Position numbers and translations under genes: made by a program. From positions 1 to 64,000 of the forward strand of contig JAUVEU010000005.1 in NCBI GenBank assembly GCA_030594645.1: a stretch of 64,000 bases of DNA, given 5' to 3'. Numbering within the stretch: position 1 is the first letter of the stretch; every line of letters begins with the position of its first letter. Below the pieces are notes generated by a model. It saw nothing but the letters and a program-made list of their open reading frames with translations. It was not told where the DNA came from and searched no databases. This document shows, piece by piece, positions 29,028 through 38,449 of the stretch. This stretch comes from Candidatus Aegiribacteria sp. GTDB lineage: Bacteria; Fermentibacterota; Fermentibacteria; Fermentibacterales; JCC-6.

Positions 29028-29977
29028 TAACCCGCATGATTTCCTGACTCTCGCTCAAAAGCGGATATGATCTTCTGAACAAGCGGATGTCTTACTACAT
29101 CCTCACGGTTGAGGAACGTGAATTCAATGCCTTCTATTCCGGAGAGAATGTCTTTGATCAGGACGAGTCCGGATGATGATGCCGGTTTGAGGTCGATCTG
29201 GGTTATATCTCCTGTAATTACCGCTCGCGAACTGTAGCCCAGCCTGGTAATAAACATCTTGAGTTGAGTAATAGTAGTATTTTGAGCTTCATCCAGTATT
29301 ACGAAAGCGTTGTTGAGAGTTCTTCCTCTCATATATGCCAATGGAGCAACCTCGATAACCCTGTTGTCTAAAGACCGTTGTACTTTCGCAGGAGAGAGTG
29401 TGTCATAGAGGGCATCGTATACAGGTTTCAGATAAGGGTCAATTTTCTGTTGCAGGTCTCCCGGTAGAAAGCCAAGTTTTTCACCGGCTTCTACGGCAGG
29501 CCTCGATATTACTATTCTATCAACTAATCCATCCGTAAGAGCTGCAACAGCGCTGGCAACTGCAAGAAAGGTTTTTCCTGTACCGGCGGGCCCAATGCAG
29601 AACACAACTTCCGAGTTCCTCATAGCCTTGAGGTATTTCTCCTGACCGGCAGTTTTAGCAATTATATGACCCGCGCGTCCGGGAACGGATATTTCAAGAG
29701 TATGATCATGTTTGTCTGGAAAGCTCAGAGCAGCATCGAGACTGTGATCGCTGAGATAATTTGATACTTCAAGTTCATGAATAAGCCTGTAAATAACGGC
29801 TCTTGCCTTCTCTACAGAAGACCTGGTTCCCCTTAAACTGAGATGTCCATCCCGGTAAACAGCTTCAATTCCAAGAGCTTCACATATGCGCCTCAGATTG
29901 ACATCGCTTGCGCCAAGAATACTTCCTGCTTGATCAGCAGATAAAGGAACCATCAGAGAAATGGATTTGTCAGCCAT
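29027..29977 (-). CDS. phoH: PhoH-family ATPase (YbeZ type)
   Basis: 'FCIGPAGTGKTFLAVASAVAAL', 'ISRPAVEAGEKLGFLPGDLQQK', 'FVILDEAQNTT', 'VITGDITQIDL'. Confidence 0.95.
   Translation of the reverse strand: MADKSISLMVPLSADQAGSILGASDVNLRRICEALGIEAVYRDGHLSLRGTRSSVEKARAVIYRLIHELEVSNYLSDHSLDAALSFPDKHDHTLEISVPGRAGHIIAKTAGQEKYLKAMRNSEVVFCIGPAGTGKTFLAVASAVAALTDGLVDRIVISRPAVEAGEKLGFLPGDLQQKIDPYLKPVYDALYDTLSPAKVQRSLDNRVIEVAPLAYMRGRTLNNAFVILDEAQNTTITQLKMFITRLGYSSRAVITGDITQIDLKPASSSGLVLIKDILSGIEGIEFTFLNREDVVRHPLVQKIISAFERESGNHAG
29028..29037. repeat. 10-bp direct repeat (TAACCCGCAT), copy 2
   Basis: Exact match to 28802-28811. Confidence 0.8.
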
Positions 29978-29996
29978 TAGTTAAATTTCCAAAGAG

Positions 29997-30034
29997 AAAA
30001 AGGAAGACTCTCCACAAAGAGTGGAGAGCCTTCC
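29997..30034 (-). terminator. Rho-independent terminator (downstream of LysM gene)
   Basis: GGAAGGCTCTCCAC-TCTTT-GTGGAGAGTCTTCC-TTTTT on the minus strand. Confidence 0.88.
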
Positions 30035-30050
30035 GGATACAGCGAGGATT

Positions 30051-30725
30051 CTAGCGTGATCCTCCAAAAGCAGCAGAGCGATTAATATCAAGGACCTGTC
30101 CTGGATAAATCAGGTTAGGATCGCTGATTATATCGCGGTTTGCCTCGTACAGCTGCGGCCACATACCTCTTTCACCGTAGACTACATCGTATCCAGCAAT
30201 CTTACCGAGGAAGTCTCCCTCGATAACGGTGTAAGAGTTAAGCATAGGTACGGGTACCCATAGTGTATGACCAGCATAAATGAGATTTGGATCACTAATG
30301 GTGTCACGGTTGCGTTCATAAACAACAGGCCACTGTGAACCATCACCATAGTGGTAGTGATAGGAAGCAATTTTCCAGAGTGATTCCCCGTCAAGGATGA
30401 GATGCAGAACACCTGCGCTACGCAGGCGGTTGATCTCTGCCCTGAGAGAGTTGATCTCTGCGGTGAGTTGATCAAGCTGCGCGTGAATCGCTTCATGCTC
30501 TTCCCTTAAAGGAAGAACCTGAGGTTCAAGCTCGGCAATGCGTTCATCGGCAACAGCTTTTCTCCATTCCCAGTAAGCGATCTGGAGATGAATATCGTCG
30601 TTTCCCATTGCTTCGATCTCTGCCTGTGAATACTGTGAAAGCTCCTCGGCTGTCCAGGTTTTAGCTAAACCTGTGGATGCAAGGCCAAGGCAAATCATCA
30701 GAGCTAATACTATTGTACGCTTCAT
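30051..30725 (-). CDS. Secreted LysM-repeat protein with coiled coil
   Basis: Signal peptide; two LysM-like repeats 'DGESLWKIASYHYHYGDGSQWPVVYERNRDTISDPNLIYAGHTLWVP' and 'EGDFLGKIAGYDVVYGERGMWPQLYEANRDIISDPNLIYPGQVLDI'. Confidence 0.85.
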   Translation of the reverse strand: MKRTIVLALMICLGLASTGLAKTWTAEELSQYSQAEIEAMGNDDIHLQIAYWEWRKAVADERIAELEPQVLPLREEHEAIHAQLDQLTAEINSLRAEINRLRSAGVLHLILDGESLWKIASYHYHYGDGSQWPVVYERNRDTISDPNLIYAGHTLWVPVPMLNSYTVIEGDFLGKIAGYDVVYGERGMWPQLYEANRDIISDPNLIYPGQVLDINRSAAFGGSR

Positions 30726-30743
30726 TGTTTTCCCCTTTCCCTG

Positions 30744-31016
30744 CTATCGGCTTCCGCCGCCGAGTGAATAGTATTCCTGTGTAAGTTCAGCAAGTTCCAC
30801 TTCAAGTGCAACAATCTCTTCAAGTTCTTCAACGATGTGACCGGGTAGAGTTGCAAGTTCTTCCTCAAGGCCATCTGCTTTGGCTTCTGCAGCCAGAGCC
30901 GCTGCTCGGGCATCATCTCTGGCGCTAAGTTCTGCGGCGCTTGGTCCGCATGCTGCTAACAGCAGAGACACGGTCAGGAGTCCAAGAAGGAACAATTTTG
31001 TTCTCGTCTTGAGCAT
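30744..31016 (-). CDS. Small coiled-coil lipoprotein (Lpp-like size)
   Basis: Start MLKTRTKLFLLGLLTVSLLLAAC lipobox; short helical repeat; SD GGAGG upstream. Confidence 0.7.
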   Translation of the reverse strand: MLKTRTKLFLLGLLTVSLLLAACGPSAAELSARDDARAAALAAEAKADGLEEELATLPGHIVEELEEIVALEVELAELTQEYYSLGGGSR

Positions 31017-31142
31017 ACCTGGCACCTCCTCTCGATTCGTTTTGGTTTGACTTACTGGCGCGATTGTATACAAACAACGCTTTTCCATATACTCGCACGA
31101 TTATCCACTAACTATGAAATCTTAATGAATACGCTTCATATG

Positions 31143-31532
31143 TCAAGCAGAATATTCACTATCATAAAACAAATATAAGTAAATAAGAAGACATGTACCC
31201 ATACCCACGATATCAGCCAGGAAATCACCTGCGGAGCAATCTCTTCCAGGAACATAACTTTGATGTATCTCATCGGAAAGGGCCCATAAGCTTCCTGCAG
31301 CGAATATCGTGGGCAGGGGATGAAAGCCTTTGCATAGATCCTTATTAAGAAGAAGTGAAGCGAAAAGGAGAAAATATTCTATTGCATGAAGAACTTTATC
31401 CTGCATCGGGAAAAGAGGAGGTATGATCTCGACAGAAGGCTGGTGACTCAGATAAAAAATGGCAGCCAGCATAAAAAGAAGAGAACCTCTTCTCGCCAAC
31501 ATGCGAACTGTTTGCCCGGTATTCTCAATCAC
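31143..31532 (-). CDS. VanZ-like membrane protein
   Basis: 'KVLHAIEYFLLFASLLL...WALSDEIHQSYVPGRDCSAGDFLADIVG'. Confidence 0.82.
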   Translation of the reverse strand: MIENTGQTVRMLARRGSLLFMLAAIFYLSHQPSVEIIPPLFPMQDKVLHAIEYFLLFASLLLNKDLCKGFHPLPTIFAAGSLWALSDEIHQSYVPGRDCSAGDFLADIVGMGTCLLIYLYLFYDSEYSA

Positions 31533-33573
31533 GCGGTGCCGTATCAGTAAGACCCACTTTATGAATCAGGCAATTGCCACATCCTGTTTTTGAGACCTCA
31601 GCAGCGTAATTTTCCGCTTCACCGGTCAACTGCTGAACCTTCCTGTTTACATGCGTGAAACAGCCACCAATCGATGCTGTAATCGATATCTGAGTATCAG
31701 ATGAGCGGGACATATACTGCCACGAAAGAGCATCTGCCACTCTCTGGCTCAGGGCTTCCATTTCCGCTTTTCCTGCCTTTGGAATACATGCCGCAAAACT
31801 GTCAGGACCGGTTCTTGAAATTAGTATTTCATCGGAAAAACAATTACTGAAGCGAGTGGCAGCTTCCTTCAGAACTCTGTCTGCTTCGCTGTAGCCTAGA
31901 TTCCTGTTGATCAAGTCAAACCCATCAATATCTGCGATAAGCACTCCAATTGACCATCCGTATGTTTGCACTCTTTTTGCCATTTCGTGTAAATGTCTGT
32001 CAAAGAGTGTAATCCCTGGAAGTCCCGTCAAAGTATCCCGACCGGAAATACTCTTAAATCTGTTTCTGAAATCTGCCAGTTCATCAGTCAGAGCAAGTAA
32101 TCCCGCTGCTGCGAGAATGATACTCTCATGATACTGATCAAAAGCCTTATCATCTTCGTGCTCAACAATGATAACAGCAAGCACTTCGTTATTGCGCATG
32201 ACCGGAACGCCCATGCAGCTGCCCACCAGGAGGTGAATATCCTCTTCGTTTGAGAAGGAACTGACGTTTCCTTCTCCGTGCTTTATTCCGGAGCGCTTGC
32301 ATGGAACACGGTTCTTTACTATCCATCCGGCCAACCCCTCAGAACTCTTCGAAACTCTCTTCCGCCGCCATCTGGCGAGAGGTCCTCTTGAAACCCAGAC
32401 TCGAATTTCTTTGTTTTCCAGATTCACGTCAGCGATAGATACTGTTGAACCGGGGATGATTTCTGAAAGCAGACTTGCAATTCCCTGGACCGATGCATCC
32501 AGAGAATCCATCCCCGAATGAGAAACAAGTTTTGCCATCCAGCTGCCGTTCTCGGTAGACAAAGAATCGACTTCTGTATTCATTACATTCATATGCAGCG
32601 CTTCAGCAGCGTTTTCAAGATTCCGGACAGTTACAGAAGATGGTTTATCCCCATAAAAATCCTGAAGCAGAAAACCGGCTGGATTATCTGTATTACCCAC
32701 GCAGCATATAACTATCCAGAAATCCTTTTCATCTTTCAGTGTGGTGAGGCGGTACGGTGCAAGCTCCGAACGTTCAGCATAAGAACCTGCTTTGATTGAG
32801 ACAGGTTCGCTACTATTCCTGAGGATTCTGAGAAGTCTGTGATTCGCGGGTAACAAATATTTGTCAATGACTGAATTATCTCTTGCTACAAAATTATCCA
32901 ACCTGTAAAAACCATCATCATGCTGAATAAAGAGACATGTGGAATCCGCACTGGAATTCCTTTGAATGATAGTCAGCAAAGGATAGGATAAGATAGTTCC
33001 GGTTTTTGAGGACATGTCATCGGTCTCTTCCCCCATTTTTCTCCCGAATGAAACGGCTTCATTCAGGAACAGTTCCTTTTCCGCCAACCAGTCAGCAACC
33101 AGACCAAAAAGAAACGGGACAAGAAGAGCCTTCAGGGCTGGCAGGAGTAATGGAATCAGTTTTGTAAGCAGCGCTCCTTCTCCTGACCAGATAGAAGCGT
33201 TCAGCAGGGCAAAAGCTTCTACAAATCCGATAAGTAAACCGAGTTCAGTCGCTTCCGCTCCAGTTGAGGGCAGGGATACCCACATTAAAAACAGAAGATA
33301 TCCGGAGTAGAAGAGACTGCTGCTTCCTCCGGTGAGCTGTACGCTTATCATTATTCCAGTGCAGACCCAGTAGATGATTAATCTGTCGAAAGATTTTCGT
33401 GATTTCTTCTGCGTAGTTACGGCAAGAGCAGCGGATAGAAGAAAAAAGCCTGCAGCAATAAGAATGAAGGTCAGATCTCCCTCGCTTGAGCTTCTATGAA
33501 GCAGTCTGCCGGATGCTATAATAAGCACTACTGCCACCAGCACGCTGAAGCCCGCGATTCTCAATGTTCTCAA
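31525..33573 (-). CDS. Membrane GAF-GGDEF-like sensor with degenerate GGDEF signature
   Basis: N-terminal TM cluster, GAF-like central region, 'DTLTGLPGITLFDRHL...LIADIDGFDLINRNLG...RTGPDSFAACIP'. Confidence 0.8.
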   Translation of the reverse strand: MRTLRIAGFSVLVAVVLIIASGRLLHRSSSEGDLTFILIAAGFFLLSAALAVTTQKKSRKSFDRLIIYWVCTGIMISVQLTGGSSSLFYSGYLLFLMWVSLPSTGAEATELGLLIGFVEAFALLNASIWSGEGALLTKLIPLLLPALKALLVPFLFGLVADWLAEKELFLNEAVSFGRKMGEETDDMSSKTGTILSYPLLTIIQRNSSADSTCLFIQHDDGFYRLDNFVARDNSVIDKYLLPANHRLLRILRNSSEPVSIKAGSYAERSELAPYRLTTLKDEKDFWIVICCVGNTDNPAGFLLQDFYGDKPSSVTVRNLENAAEALHMNVMNTEVDSLSTENGSWMAKLVSHSGMDSLDASVQGIASLLSEIIPGSTVSIADVNLENKEIRVWVSRGPLARWRRKRVSKSSEGLAGWIVKNRVPCKRSGIKHGEGNVSSFSNEEDIHLLVGSCMGVPVMRNNEVLAVIIVEHEDDKAFDQYHESIILAAAGLLALTDELADFRNRFKSISGRDTLTGLPGITLFDRHLHEMAKRVQTYGWSIGVLIADIDGFDLINRNLGYSEADRVLKEAATRFSNCFSDEILISRTGPDSFAACIPKAGKAEMEALSQRVADALSWQYMSRSSDTQISITASIGGCFTHVNRKVQQLTGEAENYAAEVSKTGCGNCLIHKVGLTDTAPRD

Positions 33574-33734
33574 AACAGCCGATTCTCCAGTCTGCTAATT
33601 CAGAAATGGGATATAGTCAAAAAGTTGTCCGTCAATACAACTATGTACAATATTACACCGGTCGTCCCCCCGAATCCGGAGAGGGGTTGACGATTGAACG
33701 GACATTTCAGATTATTTATGAGCTTATCTGATGT

Positions 33735-33845
33735 GCTGGCTGAGTAATCCAGTTGAATTTCTCGACGGGAAAACCTTTTAAACTTTTTAGGACGCAAAAG
33801 CTTTCAGGTGTATTTAAGTGTCGGCAGATGATATGGCACTGTCAC
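33735..33845 (+). ncRNA. Possible c-di-GMP (GEMM-like) riboswitch or relic upstream of rho
   Basis: GGGAAAACC...GGACGCAAAAGC...CGGCAG resembles GEMM-I core elements with an extra A; P1/P2 pairing unclear. Confidence 0.2.
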
Positions 33846-33885
33846 TAGATTTATTCATTTGTAAAACCCGAATTGAAGAGGATTT

Positions 33886-35166
33886 ATGAACCAAAAACCT
33901 CAACGCGAGTATTCGCTTGCCGAAATGGAAAAGAAAACCCTCGTTGAGCTTCAGTCATTAGCCAGGGAGAAGAAACTCGAAAAAGTATCAGGAATCAGAA
34001 AACGAGATCTTATAAGAAAACTCCTTGAAAATAAGACTGAGCGCAACGGACTGGAGTACTCAACGGGAGTTCTGGAAATCCTCTCTGAGGGATACGGATT
34101 TCTCAGATCAAATGAAGGCTGCTATCTACCAAGCTCAACGGATATTTATGTATCACCATCTCAGATTAAAAGATTTTCATTAGGCACAGGTGACACAATA
34201 TCAGGTCAGGTTAGAAAACCCAAGGATGGCGAGAAATACTTTGCTCTCCTGAGGATTGAGAGTGTTAACGGTAACAGCCTCGAAGAGTTGAAAAACAGAC
34301 CTACTTTTGACACACTGGTTCCATATTATCCCGAAACAAGATTTGTTCTTGAAACTAATGCTGAGAACATAGCGGGACGGGTTCTCGATTTACTTGCTCC
34401 TGTCGGAAAAGGGCAGAGAGCTCTTGTAGTTTCCCCTCCGAGAGCTGGAAAGACAATGCTTCTTCAGAGCATTGCAAACAGCATTTCCGCTAATTCCCCT
34501 GAAGCGAAACTGATGATACTTCTGATTGATGAACGACCAGAAGAAGTGACTGATATGAGAAGGCACGTTCAGGGAGAAGTAATTGCGTCTACTTTCGACG
34601 AGGCCCCCAAAAGACATATTCAGGTTACAGATATGGTTCTGGCCAAGGCCAAAAGGCTTGTTGAAAGTGGTTACGATGTTGTCATACTCCTTGATTCGAT
34701 AACAAGGCTGGCCAGAGCCAATAACCAGGTAATTCCGCACTCCGGTAAAATTCTCTCAGGTGGAGTTGACTCTAATGCTCTTCAAAGACCTAAAAGATTC
34801 TTTGGAGCTGCAAGGAATATTGTTGACGGCGGGAGCCTTACAATCATCGCTACAGCTCTTATTGATACCGGCAGCAGGATGGATGAGGTTATTTTCGAGG
34901 AGTTTAAAGGAACCGGAAACTCTGAAATAGTACTTGACAGGCGCCTTGCTGACAGACGGATATATCCTGCAATTGATATAACCAAGACAGGCACCAGGAA
35001 AGAAGAGCTTCTGATTGAATCGGATGCGCTTTCCAAGGTTTGGATCATGCGGAAAATTCTGGTTGATATGAACCCGGTTGAAGCCATGGAAGTATTGAAG
35101 AAGCAGCTTTCTAAATACAAATCCAACAAACTGTTCCTTGACGCAATGGCTTCGATGTCTGAATAA
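33886..35166 (+). CDS. rho: Transcription termination factor Rho
   Basis: '[22 protein letters not shown]', '[12 protein letters not shown]', '[14 protein letters not shown]', '[21 protein letters not shown]'. Confidence 0.97.
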   Translation: MNQKPQREYSLAEMEKKTLVELQSLAREKKLEKVSGIRKRDLIRKLLENKTERNGLEYSTGVLEILSEGYGFLRSNEGCYLPSSTDIYVSPSQIKRFSLGTGDTISGQVRKPKDGEKYFALLRIESVNGNSLEELKNRPTFDTLVPYYPETRFVLETNAENIAGRVLDLLAPVGKGQRALVVSPPRAGKTMLLQSIANSISANSPEAKLMILLIDERPEEVTDMRRHVQGEVIASTFDEAPKRHIQVTDMVLAKAKRLVESGYDVVILLDSITRLARANNQVIPHSGKILSGGVDSNALQRPKRFFGAARNIVDGGSLTIIATALIDTGSRMDEVIFEEFKGTGNSEIVLDRRLADRRIYPAIDITKTGTRKEELLIESDALSKVWIMRKILVDMNPVEAMEVLKKQLSKYKSNKLFLDAMASMSE

Positions 35167-35202
35167 TACTGTGCGTTTTGCTTATTAACATGGAGGAAAA
35201 AA

Positions 35203-35421
35203 TTGAGGAAAGATATTCATCCTGAATACAGGGAAGTAGTATTTACCTGTACATGTGGGAACAAGATAAAAACACGTTCCACAGGAAAAGACAAAAAATT
35301 TGATGTATGCTCGAATTGTCACCCCTTCTACACAGGAAAGCAGAAACTTGTTGATTCAGCCGGAAGAGTGGACAAATATCTGAAGAGGTATGGCAAGAAA
35401 ACAGCAGACAGCGGTAACTAG
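35203..35421 (+). CDS. rpmE: 50S ribosomal protein L31 (Cys-containing)
   Basis: '[20 protein letters not shown]...[33 protein letters not shown]'; TTG start. Confidence 0.93.
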   Translation: MRKDIHPEYREVVFTCTCGNKIKTRSTGKDKKFDVCSNCHPFYTGKQKLVDSAGRVDKYLKRYGKKTADSGN

Positions 35422-35438
35422 TTTACAGGCTGGTATGA

Positions 35439-35468
35439 GAAGGGGGGAGCTTTCCAGCTCCCCCCTTC
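35439..35468 (+). terminator. Strong stem-loop after rpmE
   Basis: 13-bp perfect stem GAAGGGGGGAGCT-TTCC-AGCTCCCCCCTTC; weak T-tract. Confidence 0.75.
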
Positions 35469-35496
35469 ACTAATTTTACTTGTATGGAGAAATGCA

Positions 35497-36522
35497 ATGA
35501 ATGATCACGCTGAAAACACTGATTCCACCGCCCACGAATCAAAAACGGGTGGGCAGGCTGTTATTGAGGGAGTGATGATGCGTTCTCCTTTTTCAACTGC
35601 AGTCGCTGTAAGGAAAGCGGATGGAGTAATTCTCGCACGAAGACTCAACATGAAACAGCTGAAGGATAGAAGCCCGATCTGGGAGAAACCGGTTTTCCGA
35701 GGTGCTGCGATGCTGATCGATACGCTCCGTTTAGGAATGAAAGCTCTGAACTGGTCTGCAGAAATGGCTGAGGAAAAGTCAGATGAAAAGGCTGGTGGCA
35801 AAAAAAAAGGAAAAACCGATTGGGCAGGTCCATTTCTTACAACAGCACTCGCTTTTCTGCTTGCGATGGTTCTGTTTGCCTGGCTACCACTTCAGAGCAG
35901 TAAATGGATTCTTGAAAGCGGTAACGGTGTTTCTGCTACACAGCAGTTTGGAATACACATGCTGGCTGGTTTGTTCCGACTTGCAGCATTTCTCATATAC
36001 CTCGGAGCAATATCACTGATGCCGGAAATAAGAAAACTGTTCGTCTACCATGGATCGGAACACCAGACAATTCATGCCTGGGAAAAAGGACTTGAACCGC
36101 TGGTGGAGAAAGCAGAGGAACAGAGCCCTTTACACCAGAGATGCGGAACCAGCTTCCTTCTTCTTGTTATGCTCGGAACAATTCTGTTCTACGGAATTTT
36201 CGACTCTCTTGTTGTGTTTGTTACAGGGACAAACCCGAACGCTCTGATAAGAATTATCTATCACCTGCCCATGATTCCATTTGTAATGGGGCTCAGTTAC
36301 GAACTTCTCAAGCTGGCTGACAGTCACCTGGAAACATCAGCCCTGGCCAGAGCTGTAACAGTGCCCGGGCTTCTTCTGCAGAGGTTAACCACAAGAAAGG
36401 CAGGGAAGGAAGAAATCGAAGTGGCCGTGGCGTCACTGATGGTTTCTCTCGGCCGGAATCCCGGACCGCTCGTGACCATGTGGGAGGAGACAATAGACGA
36501 TAATCAGGAGGAAAAGGAATGA
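35497..36522 (+). CDS. DUF1385 family membrane protein
   Basis: 'GGQAVIEGVMMRSP', 'YHGSEHQTIHAWEKG', 'HQRCGTSFLLLVM'; rpmE-DUF1385-prfA neighbourhood. Confidence 0.88.
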   Translation: MNDHAENTDSTAHESKTGGQAVIEGVMMRSPFSTAVAVRKADGVILARRLNMKQLKDRSPIWEKPVFRGAAMLIDTLRLGMKALNWSAEMAEEKSDEKAGGKKKGKTDWAGPFLTTALAFLLAMVLFAWLPLQSSKWILESGNGVSATQQFGIHMLAGLFRLAAFLIYLGAISLMPEIRKLFVYHGSEHQTIHAWEKGLEPLVEKAEEQSPLHQRCGTSFLLLVMLGTILFYGIFDSLVVFVTGTNPNALIRIIYHLPMIPFVMGLSYELLKLADSHLETSALARAVTVPGLLLQRLTTRKAGKEEIEVAVASLMVSLGRNPGPLVTMWEETIDDNQEEKE

Positions 36523-37595
36523 ATTCGTCCGACAGAGAGTCATTATCCCTGAGGGTTCAGGAAATCGATGACAGTCTATGTTCTCCTGAAACTCTCAGAA
36601 ATTCGTCATTGATCTGCTCTCTTACGGAAGAAAGAGCCGGTCTTGCCAAAATACTGAATACGGTTAATGAGATCGAAAAAACCGAATCATTAATCAAGGA
36701 AATGAATGAAAGTCTTGGTGATGATGACGATGAAATTGTTGCCATCGCGCGAATGGAGCTGCCTGAGCTTGAAGATAAACTACAGCAGCTTAATGAGAAA
36801 CTGAAACGGCTCCTTATTCCTCCCGACCCCAATGATCGAAGAGATGTCATGATAGAAATACGCTCAGGGACAGGCGGAGAGGAAGCTGCGCTCTTTGCGG
36901 CTGACATTTTCAGAATGTATTCATACTACGCTCAGAAGAAGGGCTGGTCTACTGAAATATTCAGCAGCAGCGGATCAGAAAGAGGAGGATTCAAAGAGGT
37001 AATCTTTGCTGTCAGGGGCAGCGGCGTATACAGCCGGATGAAATTTGAGGCGGGAGTTCACAGAGTTCAGCGCGTTCCGGAGACAGAGACATCAGGTCGA
37101 ATACACACATCAGCCTGCACCGTAGCAGTTCTTCCCGAAGCTGAGGATGTTGAAATCGAGATCAATCCGGAAGATCTGCGAATAGACGTTTACAGATCTT
37201 CAGGTCCGGGCGGTCAGAGTGTCAACACCACCGATTCAGCGGTCAGAATCACTCATGAGCCAACAGGACTGGTCGTGTCATGCCAGGATGAAAAGAGCCA
37301 GCATAAAAACAAGGCAAAAGCCCTGAAAGTTCTGAGATCAAGGTTATTTGCGTTAAAGCAGGAAGAAGAAAGAGCCAAACGCGATGAAGTTCGTAAAGGC
37401 ATGGTCGGATCGGGTGACAGAAGTGCCAAGATAAGAACTTACAATTTCCCTCAGGGACGACTTACCGATCATCGAATACACCTTTCGCTCCATTCGTTGA
37501 AGGCAATTCTCGCAGGTGAGCTGGATCAGGTAATTGATCCTCTGATTGAAGCTGAGCAGGAAAGACTGCTCTCAGAAGTTTCCAACGGTTTCTGA
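36519..37595 (+). CDS. prfA: Peptide chain release factor 1
   Basis: GGQ motif 'SSGPGGQSVNTTDSAVRITHEPTGL', PxT-region 'GRIHTSACTVAVLPEAE'. Confidence 0.96.
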   Translation: MNSSDRESLSLRVQEIDDSLCSPETLRNSSLICSLTEERAGLAKILNTVNEIEKTESLIKEMNESLGDDDDEIVAIARMELPELEDKLQQLNEKLKRLLIPPDPNDRRDVMIEIRSGTGGEEAALFAADIFRMYSYYAQKKGWSTEIFSSSGSERGGFKEVIFAVRGSGVYSRMKFEAGVHRVQRVPETETSGRIHTSACTVAVLPEAEDVEIEINPEDLRIDVYRSSGPGGQSVNTTDSAVRITHEPTGLVVSCQDEKSQHKNKAKALKVLRSRLFALKQEEERAKRDEVRKGMVGSGDRSAKIRTYNFPQGRLTDHRIHLSLHSLKAILAGELDQVIDPLIEAEQERLLSEVSNGF

Positions 37596-37600
37596 ACGAG

Positions 37601-38443
37601 ATGCGGGTTCAGGATGCTTCCCGGTGGGCGATAAAGGAACTCGCAAACCTTGAGTCTCCCCGCCTGGAAGCTGATATTCTCCTCTGCCATCTGATGAAAT
37701 GGGAAAGACATTCACTCTATCTGCACTATTCCGCTGAGATGAATCCTGAAGATTTAAAAACCTTCCACTCTATGATCAGCAGGCGGAAGGATCGAGAACC
37801 ACTTCAACATATTACCGGAACTGCGGATTTTCTCGGGAGAGAATTCATTGCAGGACCGGATGCTCTTGTACCGCGACCTGAGACAGAAACACTCGCAGAG
37901 CTTTTCTTCAGCAAACTGCCTGAGAAACCGCGTCTTCTTCTTGATGTGGGAACAGGTTCAGGAATTCTTGCCGCTTCTCTGGCTCTTAAATACCCATCAG
38001 CCCTTGTTATTGGCTCTGATATAAGCCGTGCAGCGTTGACCATTGCGAAGTACAACATGATTCGTCACGGAATTTGTAATGCTCAGCTTCTGGAGGCTGA
38101 CCTTCTGAAGCCGTTTAAAGCGGGATCTGCCAGATTCGATGGAGTTATTGCTAATCTTCCATACATTCCCTCCCTTGAAATAGACGCCCTCGATCCGGAA
38201 GTGAGCTGTGGAGACCCGCGTATAGCCCTCGATGGCGGCATTGACGGGCTTGATCTTGTTCGAATTCTGCTTGATGAAATTCCTTCCCTGCTGAAGAAGA
38301 ATGGAGTACTGGCCCTGGAACTTGCTTCCGATCAGGTTCCCGAAGTTGCAGAACAGCTTTCAAATGATAAAAGATGGTACTGTGTGGAATACAGGAACGA
38401 TCTGACCGGGCGAAAGAGAGTTGCACTTGCCAGCAGAACTTGA
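37601..38443 (+). CDS. prmC: Release factor glutamine methyltransferase
   Basis: 'LLLDVGTGSGILAASLA' and NPPY variant 'ANLPYIP'; immediately downstream of prfA. Confidence 0.92.
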   Translation: MRVQDASRWAIKELANLESPRLEADILLCHLMKWERHSLYLHYSAEMNPEDLKTFHSMISRRKDREPLQHITGTADFLGREFIAGPDALVPRPETETLAELFFSKLPEKPRLLLDVGTGSGILAASLALKYPSALVIGSDISRAALTIAKYNMIRHGICNAQLLEADLLKPFKAGSARFDGVIANLPYIPSLEIDALDPEVSCGDPRIALDGGIDGLDLVRILLDEIPSLLKKNGVLALELASDQVPEVAEQLSNDKRWYCVEYRNDLTGRKRVALASRT

Positions 38444-38449
38444 GCCAAC

